Of a stretch of 64,000 nt of DNA, positions 45,269-55,144 are shown piece by piece. Below the pieces are notes generated by a model. That model saw only the letters and a list, made by a program, of their open reading frames with translations, was not told the origin of the DNA and did not search any database. Origin of the DNA: Luteipulveratus flavus (GTDB taxonomy: Bacteria > Actinomycetota > Actinomycetes > Actinomycetales > Dermatophilaceae). The stretch is from NCBI RefSeq assembly GCF_029439465.1, contig NZ_JAROAV010000024.1:186001-250000 (forward strand), read 5' to 3'. Position numbers and translations under genes: made by a program. How positions within the stretch are numbered: the first letter of the stretch is position 1; every line of letters starts with the position of its first letter.

Positions 45269-46545
45269 CAGCACCGGCCGGGGTTGGCCTTGCACCACGC
45301 CCGGAACAGCGCGACGTTCTTGTTGTGCTCCGCCAGCGTCGAGGAGAAGCGGGTCTCACCGGTCTGCTGGTTGACGGTCACGAAGTACAGCCAGCTGCCC
45401 GGCGCCGGCGACTGGGCCGCCTTGATCGCCTCGATGCCCGGGTTGTCGACCGGCGCCGGAGGCAGACCGGCGTGCTTGTAGGTGTTGTACGGGCTGGTGC
45501 TGTCGCGTTCCTTGTCGCTGGTGGTCACCGTGCCGCGCTTCTTGTGCAGGTAGTGGATGGTCGAGTCCATCTGCAGGCGGCCATTGGTCGCCGGGTTCGG
45601 CTTGAGCCGGTTCTCGATGACGCGGGCCACCTTCGGGCCGTCCTGACCGAGCTTGGACTCCGCCTGCACGATGCTCGCGATCGTCATGACCCGACTGACC
45701 TGGTCCGCCGGGATGTTCAGGCTCGCCGTGCGCCGCTTGAACTCCGCGACCATCGTGCGCAGCTGGTCGGTGGCCGTCGCACCGTCGGCGAACAGGTACG
45801 TCGAGGGGAACAGGTAGCCCTCGACGCGTCCGTTCGCGCCTTCGGGCAGGTCCAGCGCGGCGGCGTCGACCGCGGAGTAGTCCGCGAGCGGCGTGCCCGT
45901 GGCCTTCGAGAGCCGCGCGTAGATCTCGGTCGCCCACAGGCCCTCCGGGATCGTCACGCCGCCCTTGCGGGCCGACGGGTCCAGCATCAGCTGCAGCGCG
46001 GCGGAGGAGCTCATCTGGCGTCGCAGCGTGTAGGAGCCCGGCTGCAGCCTGGCGGCCTGCGGCTCGGCGGCGAACGCCTGCGCGAACCGGTTGCCGGACT
46101 TCACGACGCCGGCCTTCTCCAGGGCCGCACCGATCTGGCTGCCCGTGTCGCCCCGGCGGACGGTGATGACGGCGGACCCGCTGCCGGTGCCGGTGTAGTC
46201 AGCCCCGGCGGTCTGCGAACCGCCCCCACCCCACGACGGCAGGCTCGGGCCGAGGGCCTTGAACGCCACGAAACCTCCCGCGCCGACGAGCACCAGCGCG
46301 AGCAGGAGCGGCAGCCACGGACGCCGACGCCGGCGGGGCGGGTCGCCGTACTCGACCCAGGAGTCCTCCGGCGCCTGCACCGCCTGACGGTCGGCGTTCT
46401 CGCGCGCCTCACGTCGGCTGGCCGGCGCAGCGTAGCCGCCCGGCTGGTACGAGGCGTCGTCGCCGGAGCCGCTGCCGGCTGCGCCGACGACGGTCTCGTC
46501 GCCGTCGCCTCCGAAGATCGAGTCGCTCAGATGGGGCTCGTTCAT
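45268..46545 (-). CDS. mltG: Endolytic transglycosylase MltG (YceG-like)
   Basis: Cleaves nascent peptidoglycan strands at the membrane and limits glycan length. The 425 residues comprise a disordered acidic N-terminal tail, a basic stretch RRRRRP, one membrane helix (77-96) and an extracytoplasmic YceG domain with GVTIPEGLWATEIYARL, VEGYLFPSTY and the catalytic glutamate Glu296 in IASIVQAES. The C-terminus ends GRC. Overlap by four bases with ruvX and one base with aroE. Confidence 0.95.
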   Translation of the reverse strand: MNEPHLSDSIFGGDGDETVVGAAGSGSGDDASYQPGGYAAPASRREARENADRQAVQAPEDSWVEYGDPPRRRRRPWLPLLLALVLVGAGGFVAFKALGPSLPSWGGGGSQTAGADYTGTGSGSAVITVRRGDTGSQIGAALEKAGVVKSGNRFAQAFAAEPQAARLQPGSYTLRRQMSSSAALQLMLDPSARKGGVTIPEGLWATEIYARLSKATGTPLADYSAVDAAALDLPEGANGRVEGYLFPSTYLFADGATATDQLRTMVAEFKRRTASLNIPADQVSRVMTIASIVQAESKLGQDGPKVARVIENRLKPNPATNGRLQMDSTIHYLHKKRGTVTTSDKERDSTSPYNTYKHAGLPPAPVDNPGIEAIKAAQSPAPGSWLYFVTVNQQTGETRFSSTLAEHNKNVALFRAWCKANPGRC

Positions 46546-47048
46546 CCTTGACCTTCCGAGGAGCGGGCACGGCGTGCCCGTGGCTTACGTCCCCCGAGGA
46601 GCTCACCGGCAGGCTGACCTGATCGGCGCTCCGAGTCAAGCGCGACCTGCAGGATCAGGACAGCTGCCTGCTGGTCGACCCGGGAGCGCTGCTCCCGACC
46701 GGACACCCCGCTCTCGCGCAGCGACCGGTGCGCGTCGACCGTCGTCAGCCGTTCGTCGACCAGACGGACCGGCACGCCGGGCAGCTCGGCCTGCAGCAGC
46801 TTCGCCCAGGCGCGCGCCTCCTGGGCGGCCGGCCCCTCGTCCCCCGACAACGAGCGCGGCAGCCCGACGACGACCTCGATGGCCTCCCGCCCGCGCGCGG
46901 CCTGCGCCACCTCTCGGATGTCGCCGTGGCGCGACGGCTCGCGCACCAGGGTCGCGACCGGGGTGGCCAGGACGCCGCCGGGGTCGCTGGCCGCGAGGCC
47001 GACCCGGACCGACCCGACATCGACGCCCAGCCGGACCCCGGCCCGCAC
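46542..47048 (-). CDS. ruvX: Putative pre-16S rRNA nuclease (RuvX/YqgF)
   Basis: RNase H-fold protein thought to mature the 5' end of 16S rRNA. The 168 residues show the catalytic-aspartate strand LGVDVGSVRVGLAAS, VVVGLPRSLSGDEGPAA, VDERLTTVDAHRSL and RVDQQAAVLILQ, plus a basic C-terminal tail (GGRKPRARRARS). It lies two bases from alaS and overlaps mltG, the conserved alaS-ruvX-mltG-aroE order. Confidence 0.94.
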   Translation of the reverse strand: MRAGVRLGVDVGSVRVGLAASDPGGVLATPVATLVREPSRHGDIREVAQAARGREAIEVVVGLPRSLSGDEGPAAQEARAWAKLLQAELPGVPVRLVDERLTTVDAHRSLRESGVSGREQRSRVDQQAAVLILQVALDSERRSGQPAGELLGGRKPRARRARSSEGQG

Positions 47049-47050
47049 GG

Positions 47051-49771
47051 TCAGCGGCCCGCCGTCACGGTCTCGCCGACGGTGTGCTCGATGCGCTGCA
47101 ACGCCTCGCCGACCTTGCCGGCGTCCGAGCCACCGCCCTGGGCGAGGTCGGGCTTGCCGCCACCGCCGCCACCCAGGGTGCTAGCCGCGACCTTCACCAG
47201 GTCGCCCGCACGGATGCCCCACTCGCGCGCGAGCGGGTTCGTGCCGACCACGACGACCGGGCGGCCCTTGGACACGCCCGTCACCGCGACGACCGACGGC
47301 GCGCCGTCGCCCAACCGGCCACGCAGGTCCAGGACGAGGCCACGGACCTCGTCCCCGCTGAGCTCACCGGCGTCGTGGCCGATGTAGCGGACGCCGAACA
47401 CGTCCTTGGCCTGCCCGACGAGCTCGCCCGCCTGCGCGAGCACGTGCTGCTGCCGCAGCTCGGCGACCTGCCGCTCGGCGTCCTTGACCCGCTTCAGCAG
47501 GTCGCCCACCCGGTCCTTCAGCTCGCCCGGCTGCGCCTTGACCAGCTGGCTCAGCTCGGCGACCAGGGCGCGCTCGGCGGCGAGGTAGCGCAGGGCGTCC
47601 ATGCCCACGAACGCCTCGACCCGGCGCACACCCGAACCGACCGACGACTCGCCCGTGAGGGTCAGCGCGCCCACCTGCGAGGAGTGCTGGACGTGCGTGC
47701 CACCGCACAGCTCGCGTGACCACGGGCCGCCGATCTCGACCACCCGGACCTGCTCGTCGTACGTCTCGCCGAAGAGGGCGAGAGCACCGAGCTCACGGGC
47801 CTGCGGCAGTGTCATGTACGCCGCGGACACCGGAAGGTCCCGGCGGACCGCGGCGTTGGCGACCTCCTCGATCTCGCTGCGGGTCTCGGCGGACAGCGCC
47901 TGGTTCCAGGCGAAGTCCAGGCGCAGGTACCCGGGCTTGTTGTAGGAGCCGGACTGCAGCGCCGACGGCCCGAGGACCTGGCGCAGCGCCGCGTGGACCA
48001 CATGGGTGCCCGAGTGCGCCTGGCACGCCGAGAGCCGCCACTCCGGGTCGACCTCGGCCTCCACCGTCGCGCCCTTGAGCAGCGCGCCCTCCTGGACCTC
48101 GACGGTGTGGACGATCAGACCCTTGACCGGCCGCTGGACGTCCAGCACCTTCAGCAGCGCGCCGTCGGCCCGGATCACGCCCTCGTCGGCGATCTGACCA
48201 CCGGACTCGGCGTAGAACGTCGTGCGGTCCAGGACGACCTGGCCGGTGCTGCCCTGCCCGAGCTCCTCCACGAGCGCCCCGTCGCGCACGAGTCCGCTCA
48301 CGGTCGCCTCGCACGACAGCGCCTGGTACGCCTGGAAGTCCGTCGCGCCGGCGGCGCTCAGCTCCTTCCAGACCTCGGTGCTGCCGTGGCCGGCCTTCTT
48401 CGACTTGGCGTCCGCCTTGGCGCGGTCGCGCTGCTCCTGCATCAGCCGGCGGAAACCGGGCTCGTCGACCTGGACGCCCTGCTCCCCCGCCATCTCCAGG
48501 GTCAGGTCGATCGGGAAGCCGTACGTGTCGTGCAGCTGGAACGCCTGCGCACCCGACAGCTGCGCCGGCGACTGACCGCCAGTGGAGGCCTGCGTCTGCT
48601 TCGCCCGCGTCACGGCGGTGTCCAGGATGGTCGTCCCCGACACCAGCGTGCGGCGGAACGCGTCCTCCTCCGCGTACGCGATCTGGCTGATTCGCGCGAA
48701 GTCGGCCTCGAGCTCGGGGTAGGACGCCTTCATCCGGTCCTTGCTCACCGGGAGCAGCTCGGGCAGCGCCTTGTCCTCGTAGCCGAGCAGACGCATCGCC
48801 CGCACCGCTCGCCGCAGCATCCGCCGCAGGACGTAGCCGCGTCCCTCGTTGCCCGGCGTCACTCCGTCGCCGATCAGCATCAGCGAGGAGCGGACGTGGT
48901 CGGCGACGACGCGCAGGTGGACGTCGTCGGGGTGGCTGTGCGCCGCGTCGTGCCTGGAGTGGACGCCGTACTTCTTGCCGGTCATCTCGGCCGCACGGTC
49001 CAGGACCGGGAAGACCTCGTCGATCTCGTACAGGTTGTCGACGCCCTGCAGCAGGCTGGCGATGCGCTCCAGGCCCATCCCGGTGTCGACGTTGCGCGCC
49101 GGCAGCTCACCCGCGACGTCGAAGTCGGCCTTGCTGCGCACCTCGGACAGCTCGAACTGCATGAAGACGAGGTTCCAGATCTCCATGTAGCGGTCCTCGT
49201 CGACCGCCGGTCCGCCCTCGACGCCGTAGTCGGGGCCGCGGTCGAAGAAGATCTCCGAGCTCGGGCCGCCCGGACCGGCCACGCCCATGTGCCAGTAGTT
49301 GTCGTTCTCGTCGCGGCGGGTGATGCGGTCGGCCGGGATGCCGATGACGTCGCGCCAGAGGTCGAACGCCTCGTCGTCGTCCTTGAAGACGGTCGGCCAC
49401 AGCCGCTCCCCGTCCAGGCCGTACCCGCCGTCGGACTGCGAGGTGGTGAGCAGCTCCCAGGCCATCTCGACGGCCTCGCGCTTGAAGTAGTCGCCGAAGG
49501 AGAAGTTGCCGTTCATCTGGAAGAACGTGCCGTGCCGCGAGGTCTTGCCGACCTCCTCGATGTCGCCGGTGCGGACGCACTTCTGCACGCTCGTCGCGCG
49601 CTTCCACTGCGGGGTCTGCTGCCCCAGGAAGTACGGCTTGAACGGCACCATCCCGGCGTTGACGAACAGCAGGTTGGGATCGTCGTAGATCAGCGGGGCG
49701 CTCGGCACCACGCTGTGGCCGGTGCTCTCGAAGAAGCGCAACCAGCGGCGGCGGATCTCAGCGGTTTCCAT
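47051..49771 (-). CDS. alaS: Alanyl-tRNA synthetase
   Basis: Charges tRNA-Ala. The start METAEIRRRWLRFFES has AAGGAA upstream; the frame is open 44 codons further but that part is not conserved. The 906 residues contain the class II catalytic core (FVNAGMVPFKPYFLGQ, WNLVFMQFE), the editing domain with HSGTHVVHAALR and LCGGTHVQHSSQVG, and a C-terminal DHHA1 domain with GGGGGKPDLAQGGG. No T-box-like sequence is seen upstream. Confidence 0.97.
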   Translation of the reverse strand: METAEIRRRWLRFFESTGHSVVPSAPLIYDDPNLLFVNAGMVPFKPYFLGQQTPQWKRATSVQKCVRTGDIEEVGKTSRHGTFFQMNGNFSFGDYFKREAVEMAWELLTTSQSDGGYGLDGERLWPTVFKDDDEAFDLWRDVIGIPADRITRRDENDNYWHMGVAGPGGPSSEIFFDRGPDYGVEGGPAVDEDRYMEIWNLVFMQFELSEVRSKADFDVAGELPARNVDTGMGLERIASLLQGVDNLYEIDEVFPVLDRAAEMTGKKYGVHSRHDAAHSHPDDVHLRVVADHVRSSLMLIGDGVTPGNEGRGYVLRRMLRRAVRAMRLLGYEDKALPELLPVSKDRMKASYPELEADFARISQIAYAEEDAFRRTLVSGTTILDTAVTRAKQTQASTGGQSPAQLSGAQAFQLHDTYGFPIDLTLEMAGEQGVQVDEPGFRRLMQEQRDRAKADAKSKKAGHGSTEVWKELSAAGATDFQAYQALSCEATVSGLVRDGALVEELGQGSTGQVVLDRTTFYAESGGQIADEGVIRADGALLKVLDVQRPVKGLIVHTVEVQEGALLKGATVEAEVDPEWRLSACQAHSGTHVVHAALRQVLGPSALQSGSYNKPGYLRLDFAWNQALSAETRSEIEEVANAAVRRDLPVSAAYMTLPQARELGALALFGETYDEQVRVVEIGGPWSRELCGGTHVQHSSQVGALTLTGESSVGSGVRRVEAFVGMDALRYLAAERALVAELSQLVKAQPGELKDRVGDLLKRVKDAERQVAELRQQHVLAQAGELVGQAKDVFGVRYIGHDAGELSGDEVRGLVLDLRGRLGDGAPSVVAVTGVSKGRPVVVVGTNPLAREWGIRAGDLVKVAASTLGGGGGGKPDLAQGGGSDAGKVGEALQRIEHTVGETVTAGR

Positions 49772-49954
49772 CAGAGGTGTTCCTTGTCTTTCGCGCGCAC
49801 CGGTGTGCGCGGCCGACGCACCAGGCGATCGGCGAGGGTCAGTGGGTCGAGGGCAGGGCCGTGGGGCCCGGAATAGCTCGCTCGACCACCCGGGTGAGGA
49901 CACCCGTCAGAACACTCACCTGTACTCCCTCACAGCTCACCTGTCGGCTGACAC

Positions 49955-49997
49955 GTCGATGCGCACGACCCTACCGTCGAGGGCCGTGCGCACCGAC
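49955..49997 (-). terminator. Terminator downstream of the peptide transporter operon
   Basis: A long imperfect hairpin: outer GTCG/CGAC arms, eight perfect pairs TGCGCACG/CGTGCGCA, a mismatch, then CCCT/AGGG around a seven-base loop. It begins about 20 bases after the last transporter gene and precedes the alaS promoter region. No U run is present. Confidence 0.7.
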
Positions 49998-50019
49998 ACG
50001 AGTTCCGGGTGGATCAGGA

Positions 50020-51108
50020 TCAGGCCGAGGTGTTCTCCAGGCTCGTGGCCAGGTCGTCCTTGATCTCCGGGAAGTGACACGCGATCTGGTGACCCTGGCG
50101 CGCGCCGCTCTTGATCTCCAGCAGCGGCTCCTCCTGGGCACACACGTCCTGCGCCTTCCAGCAGCGGGTCCGGAACCGGCAGCCGCTGGGCGGGTTGATC
50201 GGGCTCGGGACGTCGCCCTCGAGCCGGATCCGCTCCTTGCGCTCGGCACCACGGACCACGTTCAGGTCCGGGGCGGCCGACAGCAGCGCCTGGGTGTACG
50301 GGTGCTGGGGCGCCTCGTAGATGTCCGACCGGTCGCCGATCTCCACGATCTTGCCGAGGTACATCACCGCCACCCGATCGCAGAAGTGCCGGACCACGCC
50401 GAGGTCGTGCGCGACGAAGACGAACGCGAGGTTCAGCTCCTTGCGCAGCTTCTCGAGCAGGTTCATCACCTGCGCCTGGATCGAGACGTCCAGAGCCGAG
50501 ACCGGCTCGTCCGCCACGATCAGCCGCGGCTCGACCGCCAGCGCCCGGGCGATGCCGATGCGCTGGCGCTGGCCACCGGAGAACTCGTTCGGGTAGCGGT
50601 TGACGTGCTCGGGGTTGAGACCGACGAGCTCGAGGAGCTCTTGCACCCGGTCCTTGCGCTTGTTCTTCGGGACCAGGTTGTGGACCTCCAGCGGCGTACC
50701 GATGATCGTGTTCACCGTCTGGCGCGGGTTCAGCGACTGGTACGGGTCCTGGAAGATCAGCTGCATGTCGCGGCGCATGCTGCGCAGCTGACGCTCCTTG
50801 GCCTGGCCGATCTCCTTGCCGTCGAACTTGATCGATCCCGAGGTCGGGTCGATCAGGCGAGTGACCAGACGACCCGTGGTCGTCTTGCCGCAGCCGGACT
50901 CACCCACGAGTCCGAGCGTCTCGCCGGGCGCGACGTCGAAGGACACGCCGTCCACGGCGCGCACCTGGTTCGTCGTCGGGAACAGGCCGGTGTACTCCTT
51001 GACCGGGTAGTGCTTGACCAGGTCGGTGACCTCGAGCAGTGGCTCGCGGGTGTTGTCCCGGCGCGGGTGGACCACCGTCTCGGAGGTCTCGGTGCTTGCT
51101 GTGCTCAT
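50020..51108 (-). CDS. Peptide ABC transporter ATP-binding protein (DppF/OppF type)
   Basis: One of the two nucleotide-binding subunits of an oligopeptide-type importer. The 362 residues have Walker [15 protein letters not shown]-loop [12 protein letters not shown], signature [16 protein letters not shown] and Walker [13 protein letters not shown], then an oligopeptide-HPY domain with [19 protein letters not shown]. The ATG has GGAG eight bases upstream and starts six bases past the preceding stop. The cognate substrate is unknown. Confidence 0.93.
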   Translation of the reverse strand: MSTASTETSETVVHPRRDNTREPLLEVTDLVKHYPVKEYTGLFPTTNQVRAVDGVSFDVAPGETLGLVGESGCGKTTTGRLVTRLIDPTSGSIKFDGKEIGQAKERQLRSMRRDMQLIFQDPYQSLNPRQTVNTIIGTPLEVHNLVPKNKRKDRVQELLELVGLNPEHVNRYPNEFSGGQRQRIGIARALAVEPRLIVADEPVSALDVSIQAQVMNLLEKLRKELNLAFVFVAHDLGVVRHFCDRVAVMYLGKIVEIGDRSDIYEAPQHPYTQALLSAAPDLNVVRGAERKERIRLEGDVPSPINPPSGCRFRTRCWKAQDVCAQEEPLLEIKSGARQGHQIACHFPEIKDDLATSLENTSA

Positions 51109-51113
51109 CGTGC

Positions 51114-52175
51114 TCACTCCAGGGTCGAGGCGATCTCGGCATCGAAGATGCCAGCCGGGTCGGCAAGGTGGCAACGGGACCGGCGCGTGGTGTCTCCAGC
51201 ACGCACCTCCAGACCCGGCAACTCCTTGCTGCACAGCCCTCCCGGCACGCGGTCGGAGAAGTCGCACCGCGGGTGGAAGGAACAGCCTGACGGGAGGTTG
51301 ATGAGCGACGGCGGCAGACCGCGGATCGTCCGCAGGTTGCCACCACTCGCCGACAGCTTCGGCACCGACCCGAGCAGACCCCAGGTGTAGGGGTGACGTG
51401 GGTTGGCCAGCACCTCGTGCGCCGTGCCGTGCTCGACCGCGCGACCGCCGTACATCACCATGACGTCGTCCGCGACCTCCGCGACGACCGCCAGGTCGTG
51501 CGTGATCAGGACGATAGCCGAGCCGAACTCGCGCTGCAGGTCGTTCAGTAGGTCCAGGATCTGCGCCTGCACCGTCACGTCCAGAGCGGTCGTGGGCTCG
51601 TCGGCGATCAGTAGGCGCGGGTCGTTGATCAGGCCGAGCGCGATCATGGCGCGCTGACGCATACCACCGGAGAACTCGTGCGGGTACTGCTTGGCCCGCC
51701 GGTCCGGGTTCGGGATGCCGACGCGGTCGAGCATCTCCACCGTCCGCGTCATCGCGACCTTCTTGGACACCTTGTGGTGGACCAGGTAGGCCTCGGCGAT
51801 CTGGTCACCGATCTTCTTGAACGGGTGGAACGAGCTCTGCGGGTCCTGGAAGATCATCGCCGCCGTCGAGCTGCGCAGCTGCCGGATCGTCTCCTGGGAC
51901 GCACCCACCAGCTCGGTGCCGTCCAGCACGATCGAGCCGCTGATGCGGGTGCGCCGCGGGTCGTGCAGACCCATGACCGCCATGCTCGAGACGCTCTTGC
52001 CGGAGCCGGACTCGCCGACGATGGCCAGCGTGCGGCCCATGTCCAGGGAGTAGGTCAGGCCGTTCACGGCGTTGACCAGGCCGTCCGCGGTCGGGAACTG
52101 CACCTGGAGGTCGTTGACCTCCAGGATCCGCTCCCGGCCGGACTCGGCTACGGGGGTGGCAGGAAGGGCGCTCAT
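51114..52175 (-). CDS. Peptide ABC transporter ATP-binding protein (DppD/OppD type)
   Basis: The second nucleotide-binding subunit, 353 residues. Walker A is [15 protein letters not shown], the Q-loop [14 protein letters not shown], signature [16 protein letters not shown] and Walker [13 protein letters not shown]. The C-terminal oligopeptide-HPY part has [16 protein letters not shown], whose cysteines may bind an iron-sulfur cluster as suggested for some OppD proteins. It overlaps the permease stop by four bases. Confidence 0.93.
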   Translation of the reverse strand: MSALPATPVAESGRERILEVNDLQVQFPTADGLVNAVNGLTYSLDMGRTLAIVGESGSGKSVSSMAVMGLHDPRRTRISGSIVLDGTELVGASQETIRQLRSSTAAMIFQDPQSSFHPFKKIGDQIAEAYLVHHKVSKKVAMTRTVEMLDRVGIPNPDRRAKQYPHEFSGGMRQRAMIALGLINDPRLLIADEPTTALDVTVQAQILDLLNDLQREFGSAIVLITHDLAVVAEVADDVMVMYGGRAVEHGTAHEVLANPRHPYTWGLLGSVPKLSASGGNLRTIRGLPPSLINLPSGCSFHPRCDFSDRVPGGLCSKELPGLEVRAGDTTRRSRCHLADPAGIFDAEIASTLE

Positions 52176-53149
52176 GACAGCTTCACGCGGGGGTCCACCA
52201 ATCCGTACAGGAGATCGACGAGCAGGTTCAGGGAGACGATGATGACCGCTCCCACGACCACGACGCCGGCGATGACCGGCAGGTCGCTGGTGTCGAACGA
52301 CGTGAGCGCCAGGTTACCCATGCCCTGAAGGCCGAAGATTCGCTCGGTGAAGATCGCGCCCCCGAGCTCGGCGGCCACGGCCAGCCCGAGCAGCGTCAGG
52401 AACGGTGCGATACCCGCGCGCAGGGCATGAGAGATCGCGATCTTGCGCTCGCCGAGACCCTTCGAGCGGGCCGTGCGGATGTAGTCCTGGTTCTGCACAT
52501 CGATCATCGAAGCACGGACGTACCGCACGTAGTTGGCGGAGAGGACCGTGCCGTAGAAGAGCCAGATTCCCAGCAGGCCGGTGAACCAGGTGAAGGGGTT
52601 GTCCAGGATCGAGGTGTACTTCGCCCGTGGGATCAGCCCGTAGTAGACCATCGCGTAGAGGAAGAACAGCTGAGCCAGCACGAAGTAGGGGATCGACGTG
52701 ACGAACTGCGACACGCCGACGATCACTCTGTCGAGGGGTTTCCCTCGGAAACGCGCGGCGATCATGCCGAACAGGATGCCGAGCGTGCTGTAGACGACGA
52801 TGCCGCCGATCACGATCGACACCGTGACGGGGAAGGCCTGCTTCACCATGTCCGTGACCGGACGGTTCTGCACGTACGACCAGCCCAGGCACGGGGCGTC
52901 GCACTTCTTGCCGCCCAGGTCGTTACCCGCGACCAGACCCTTGGTGTAGGTGACGAACTGCTCGGTCTTGGGCTTGTTCAGACCGAGGTCCTTCTCGATC
53001 TGGACGATGCGGTCAGGTGTGCACTGGCGACCGCAGAGGGCTCCCGCCGGGTCGCTCGGCCCGAGGAAGAAGATGCAGAACGTCGCGACGATCGCGGCGA
53101 GCAGCACACTAAGGCCGAGCAGCACTCGGCGGAGGATGTAGACAAGCAC
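52172..53149 (-). CDS. Peptide ABC transporter permease (DppB/OppB type)
   Basis: A 325-residue inner-membrane permease. The first helix is VYILRRVLLGLSVLLAAIVA; a periplasmic insert between helices 1 and 2 holds four cysteines (ALCGRQCTP and KKCDAPCLGW) that could form disulfides, seen in many actinobacterial members. The coupling EAA loop is YVRASMIDVQNQDYIRTARSKGLGE, and IFGLQGMGNLALTSF follows. The GTG start has AGGAG eight bases upstream; the frame is open further up but lacks a ribosome site. Confidence 0.92.
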   Translation of the reverse strand: MLVYILRRVLLGLSVLLAAIVATFCIFFLGPSDPAGALCGRQCTPDRIVQIEKDLGLNKPKTEQFVTYTKGLVAGNDLGGKKCDAPCLGWSYVQNRPVTDMVKQAFPVTVSIVIGGIVVYSTLGILFGMIAARFRGKPLDRVIVGVSQFVTSIPYFVLAQLFFLYAMVYYGLIPRAKYTSILDNPFTWFTGLLGIWLFYGTVLSANYVRYVRASMIDVQNQDYIRTARSKGLGERKIAISHALRAGIAPFLTLLGLAVAAELGGAIFTERIFGLQGMGNLALTSFDTSDLPVIAGVVVVGAVIIVSLNLLVDLLYGLVDPRVKLS

Positions 53150-53192
53150 CTCGATGACTCCTGTCGTGGTGACAACGGCGGGGCCCGCCAAC

Positions 53193-53265
53193 GGGTGGCG
53201 CACCGTCGCTGGGACGGATGCGCCACCCGGGGGCGGGGGCCGGCCGCGGCGTCAGAGCCGCGGCC
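53193..53265 (-). terminator. Tandem hairpins between lipoprotein and permease genes
   Basis: Two strong hairpins lie in the 140-base gap. One (53193-53228) has ten perfect pairs, GGGTGGCGCA with TGCGCCACCC, and an inner CCGTC/GACGG stem. The other (53242-53265) has nine perfect GC-rich pairs around a six-base loop. They are placed to reduce read-through into the permease and ATPase genes and protect the upstream message. Termination versus mRNA stabilisation cannot be told apart. Confidence 0.6.
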
Positions 53266-53289
53266 GACCCGATCCGGCTGAACCTGTGA

Positions 53290-55062
53290 TCAGCCGACCC
53301 AGATGCTCGGGAAGTCGCCGATGCCCTGGTTGGGGTCGATCACGACGTTGTGCACCTTGGAGCCGAAGATCATCGAACCCTTGGAGTAGGCGTTCGGGAC
53401 GAGCGGAACGTACTTCTGCAGGATCTTCTTGTCCAGCGCCGTCCACTTCGCGCCCTGCTCGGCGACCGGGAGGTTGGCGATGTCGGCCATCTCCTTGTCG
53501 AGGGCCTTGTCGCGGATGTTGCCGGCACCGCTGTTGTTCGGGAGCGTGCTGTTGAACAGCGGCGGGTAGATCGAGTCACCCTGCGGCCAGTCGTAGCACC
53601 AGCCGGTGTTGACACCCTGGCCCAGGTTCACGGGCGCCTTCGGGTCGCGGACCTTCTTGCGACGCTCGGTCTTGGAGACGCCGATGGCCTTGACCTTGAA
53701 GCCGGCCTTGGTCAGCTGAGCGACCTTGACCTTGTTGACGTTCTTGGCGGCCTCGTCGTCGTTGCTGTAGTAGTACGACAGCTCGAAGTTGAGCTTGCCG
53801 GCCGCCTGCAGCATGGCCTTGGCCTTGGCCGGGTCGCCCTGGCCCTTGCCCGGGAACTCCGGCAGGTTGAACTTGGTGAAGCCCGGGACCTGCGGCGCAC
53901 CGATCGTGCCACCGGGGCTGTAGTCGAACGGCGTCTCGCCGGCGGCCTGGTGGATCTGGTCGATCGGCCAGGCGGCCGCTACGGCCTTGCGCACCTCGAG
54001 CGGGATCTTGTTGACGTCCATCGTCGACCCGTTCCAGTTGACACAGTTCGACGGGCCGGACGCGACCTGCTTCCGCTTGGCGCCCAGGGCCTGCTGCAGC
54101 ACTGCCGCGTTGACACCGTCGTACGTGAGGCTCGTCTGGTCGATGCCGTTGTCCGCCATGATCGCCTTGGCGGTCGTGGCGGCGTCCTTGCCGAAGTTGA
54201 ACTGGATGGTGTCGGGGTACTGGTGACGCGCCGGGTCGCTCGCGGCGTCCCAGTTGGTGTTCTTCACCAGGGTCAGCGAGGAGCCCTTGGTGTAGCTCTG
54301 CACCTTGTACGGACCCGTGGCAGCCCACTTGAGCTGGTAGTTGGTCTTGGTGTCCTTGGCCTTCGGGATGGCGCCGAACATGGTGAAGGACGCGAAGTAG
54401 GACAGCGTCTCGAACTTGCGGGCCAGGTTGATCGTGATGACGCCCTTGGCGTCGTCGGCCTCGACACCGGAGTAGGTGTCACCCGACTTCCACGGACCCT
54501 TGTACTTGTCGCCGTCCTTGAAGTAGTCGATCTGGAAGGTGGGACCACCCGGCAGCTCCTCGGTCGCGAAGGACCGCTTGATGCTGTAGGCGACGTCCGA
54601 GGCCTTGATCGGGGTGCCGTCGTCGTACTTCAGGTTCGGCTTGAGAGTGAACTTCCACTGCAGGCCGTCCTTCGACTTCTGGCCCAGGTCGGTCGCCATG
54701 TCCGGCACGAGGACGGACTTGCCACCCTCCATGCGGTAGGCAGTGAGCGTCCGGGTCGTCAGCTTCATGATCGCGGCAGTGTCTTGGTAGTACTGCGTGG
54801 ACGGGTCGGTCGACTCCGGCGTGACGTCGGAGTTGAAGGTCAGCGTGCCGCCCTTCTTGGCACCCGCGATCTCCGGGGCGGGACCCTTGACATCAGGCCT
54901 CTGGCCCGCGCTCGCCGGGACCTTCTCGTACGCGTCGCCGAGTGCGGTGTTGCTCGCTCCGGCGTCGTTGTTGCTGTTGGTGCCGCTTGAGCCGCTGCCA
55001 CCGCAGGCCGCCAGGGAAAGCGTGCCCGCCGTTGCCAACGCCACGACCGTGGTCCAGCGCAT
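53290..55062 (-). CDS. Peptide-type ABC transporter substrate-binding lipoprotein (SBP family 5)
   Basis: A 590-residue extracytoplasmic binding protein. The signal peptide MRWTTVVALATAGTLSLAAC ends in a lipobox (LAAC), so it is lipid-anchored. The mature part has the family-5 fold: GGTLTFNSDVTPESTDPSTQYY, DGLQWKFTLKPNLKYDDGTPIKASDVAYSIKRSFA and NTGWCYDWPQGDSIYPPLF. ATG is preceded by AAGGAG at seven bases. It is encoded between the two permease genes, which is unusual. Substrate is not predictable; peptides are the usual cargo. Confidence 0.93.
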   Translation of the reverse strand: MRWTTVVALATAGTLSLAACGGSGSSGTNSNNDAGASNTALGDAYEKVPASAGQRPDVKGPAPEIAGAKKGGTLTFNSDVTPESTDPSTQYYQDTAAIMKLTTRTLTAYRMEGGKSVLVPDMATDLGQKSKDGLQWKFTLKPNLKYDDGTPIKASDVAYSIKRSFATEELPGGPTFQIDYFKDGDKYKGPWKSGDTYSGVEADDAKGVITINLARKFETLSYFASFTMFGAIPKAKDTKTNYQLKWAATGPYKVQSYTKGSSLTLVKNTNWDAASDPARHQYPDTIQFNFGKDAATTAKAIMADNGIDQTSLTYDGVNAAVLQQALGAKRKQVASGPSNCVNWNGSTMDVNKIPLEVRKAVAAAWPIDQIHQAAGETPFDYSPGGTIGAPQVPGFTKFNLPEFPGKGQGDPAKAKAMLQAAGKLNFELSYYYSNDDEAAKNVNKVKVAQLTKAGFKVKAIGVSKTERRKKVRDPKAPVNLGQGVNTGWCYDWPQGDSIYPPLFNSTLPNNSGAGNIRDKALDKEMADIANLPVAEQGAKWTALDKKILQKYVPLVPNAYSKGSMIFGSKVHNVVIDPNQGIGDFPSIWVG

Positions 55063-55144
55063 GCTGATTCTCCTTCTTGGGTCCCTCCCGAGCACGATGC
55101 CGGGAGTGGTCTGTGTGATGAGAGTGATGAAGCTCGGATGGCGC

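Noticed and set aside
49772-49954. T-box or other leader in front of alaS
   Set aside because: No T-box sequence or specifier-type hairpin found; only a short GGGTG/CACCC hairpin.
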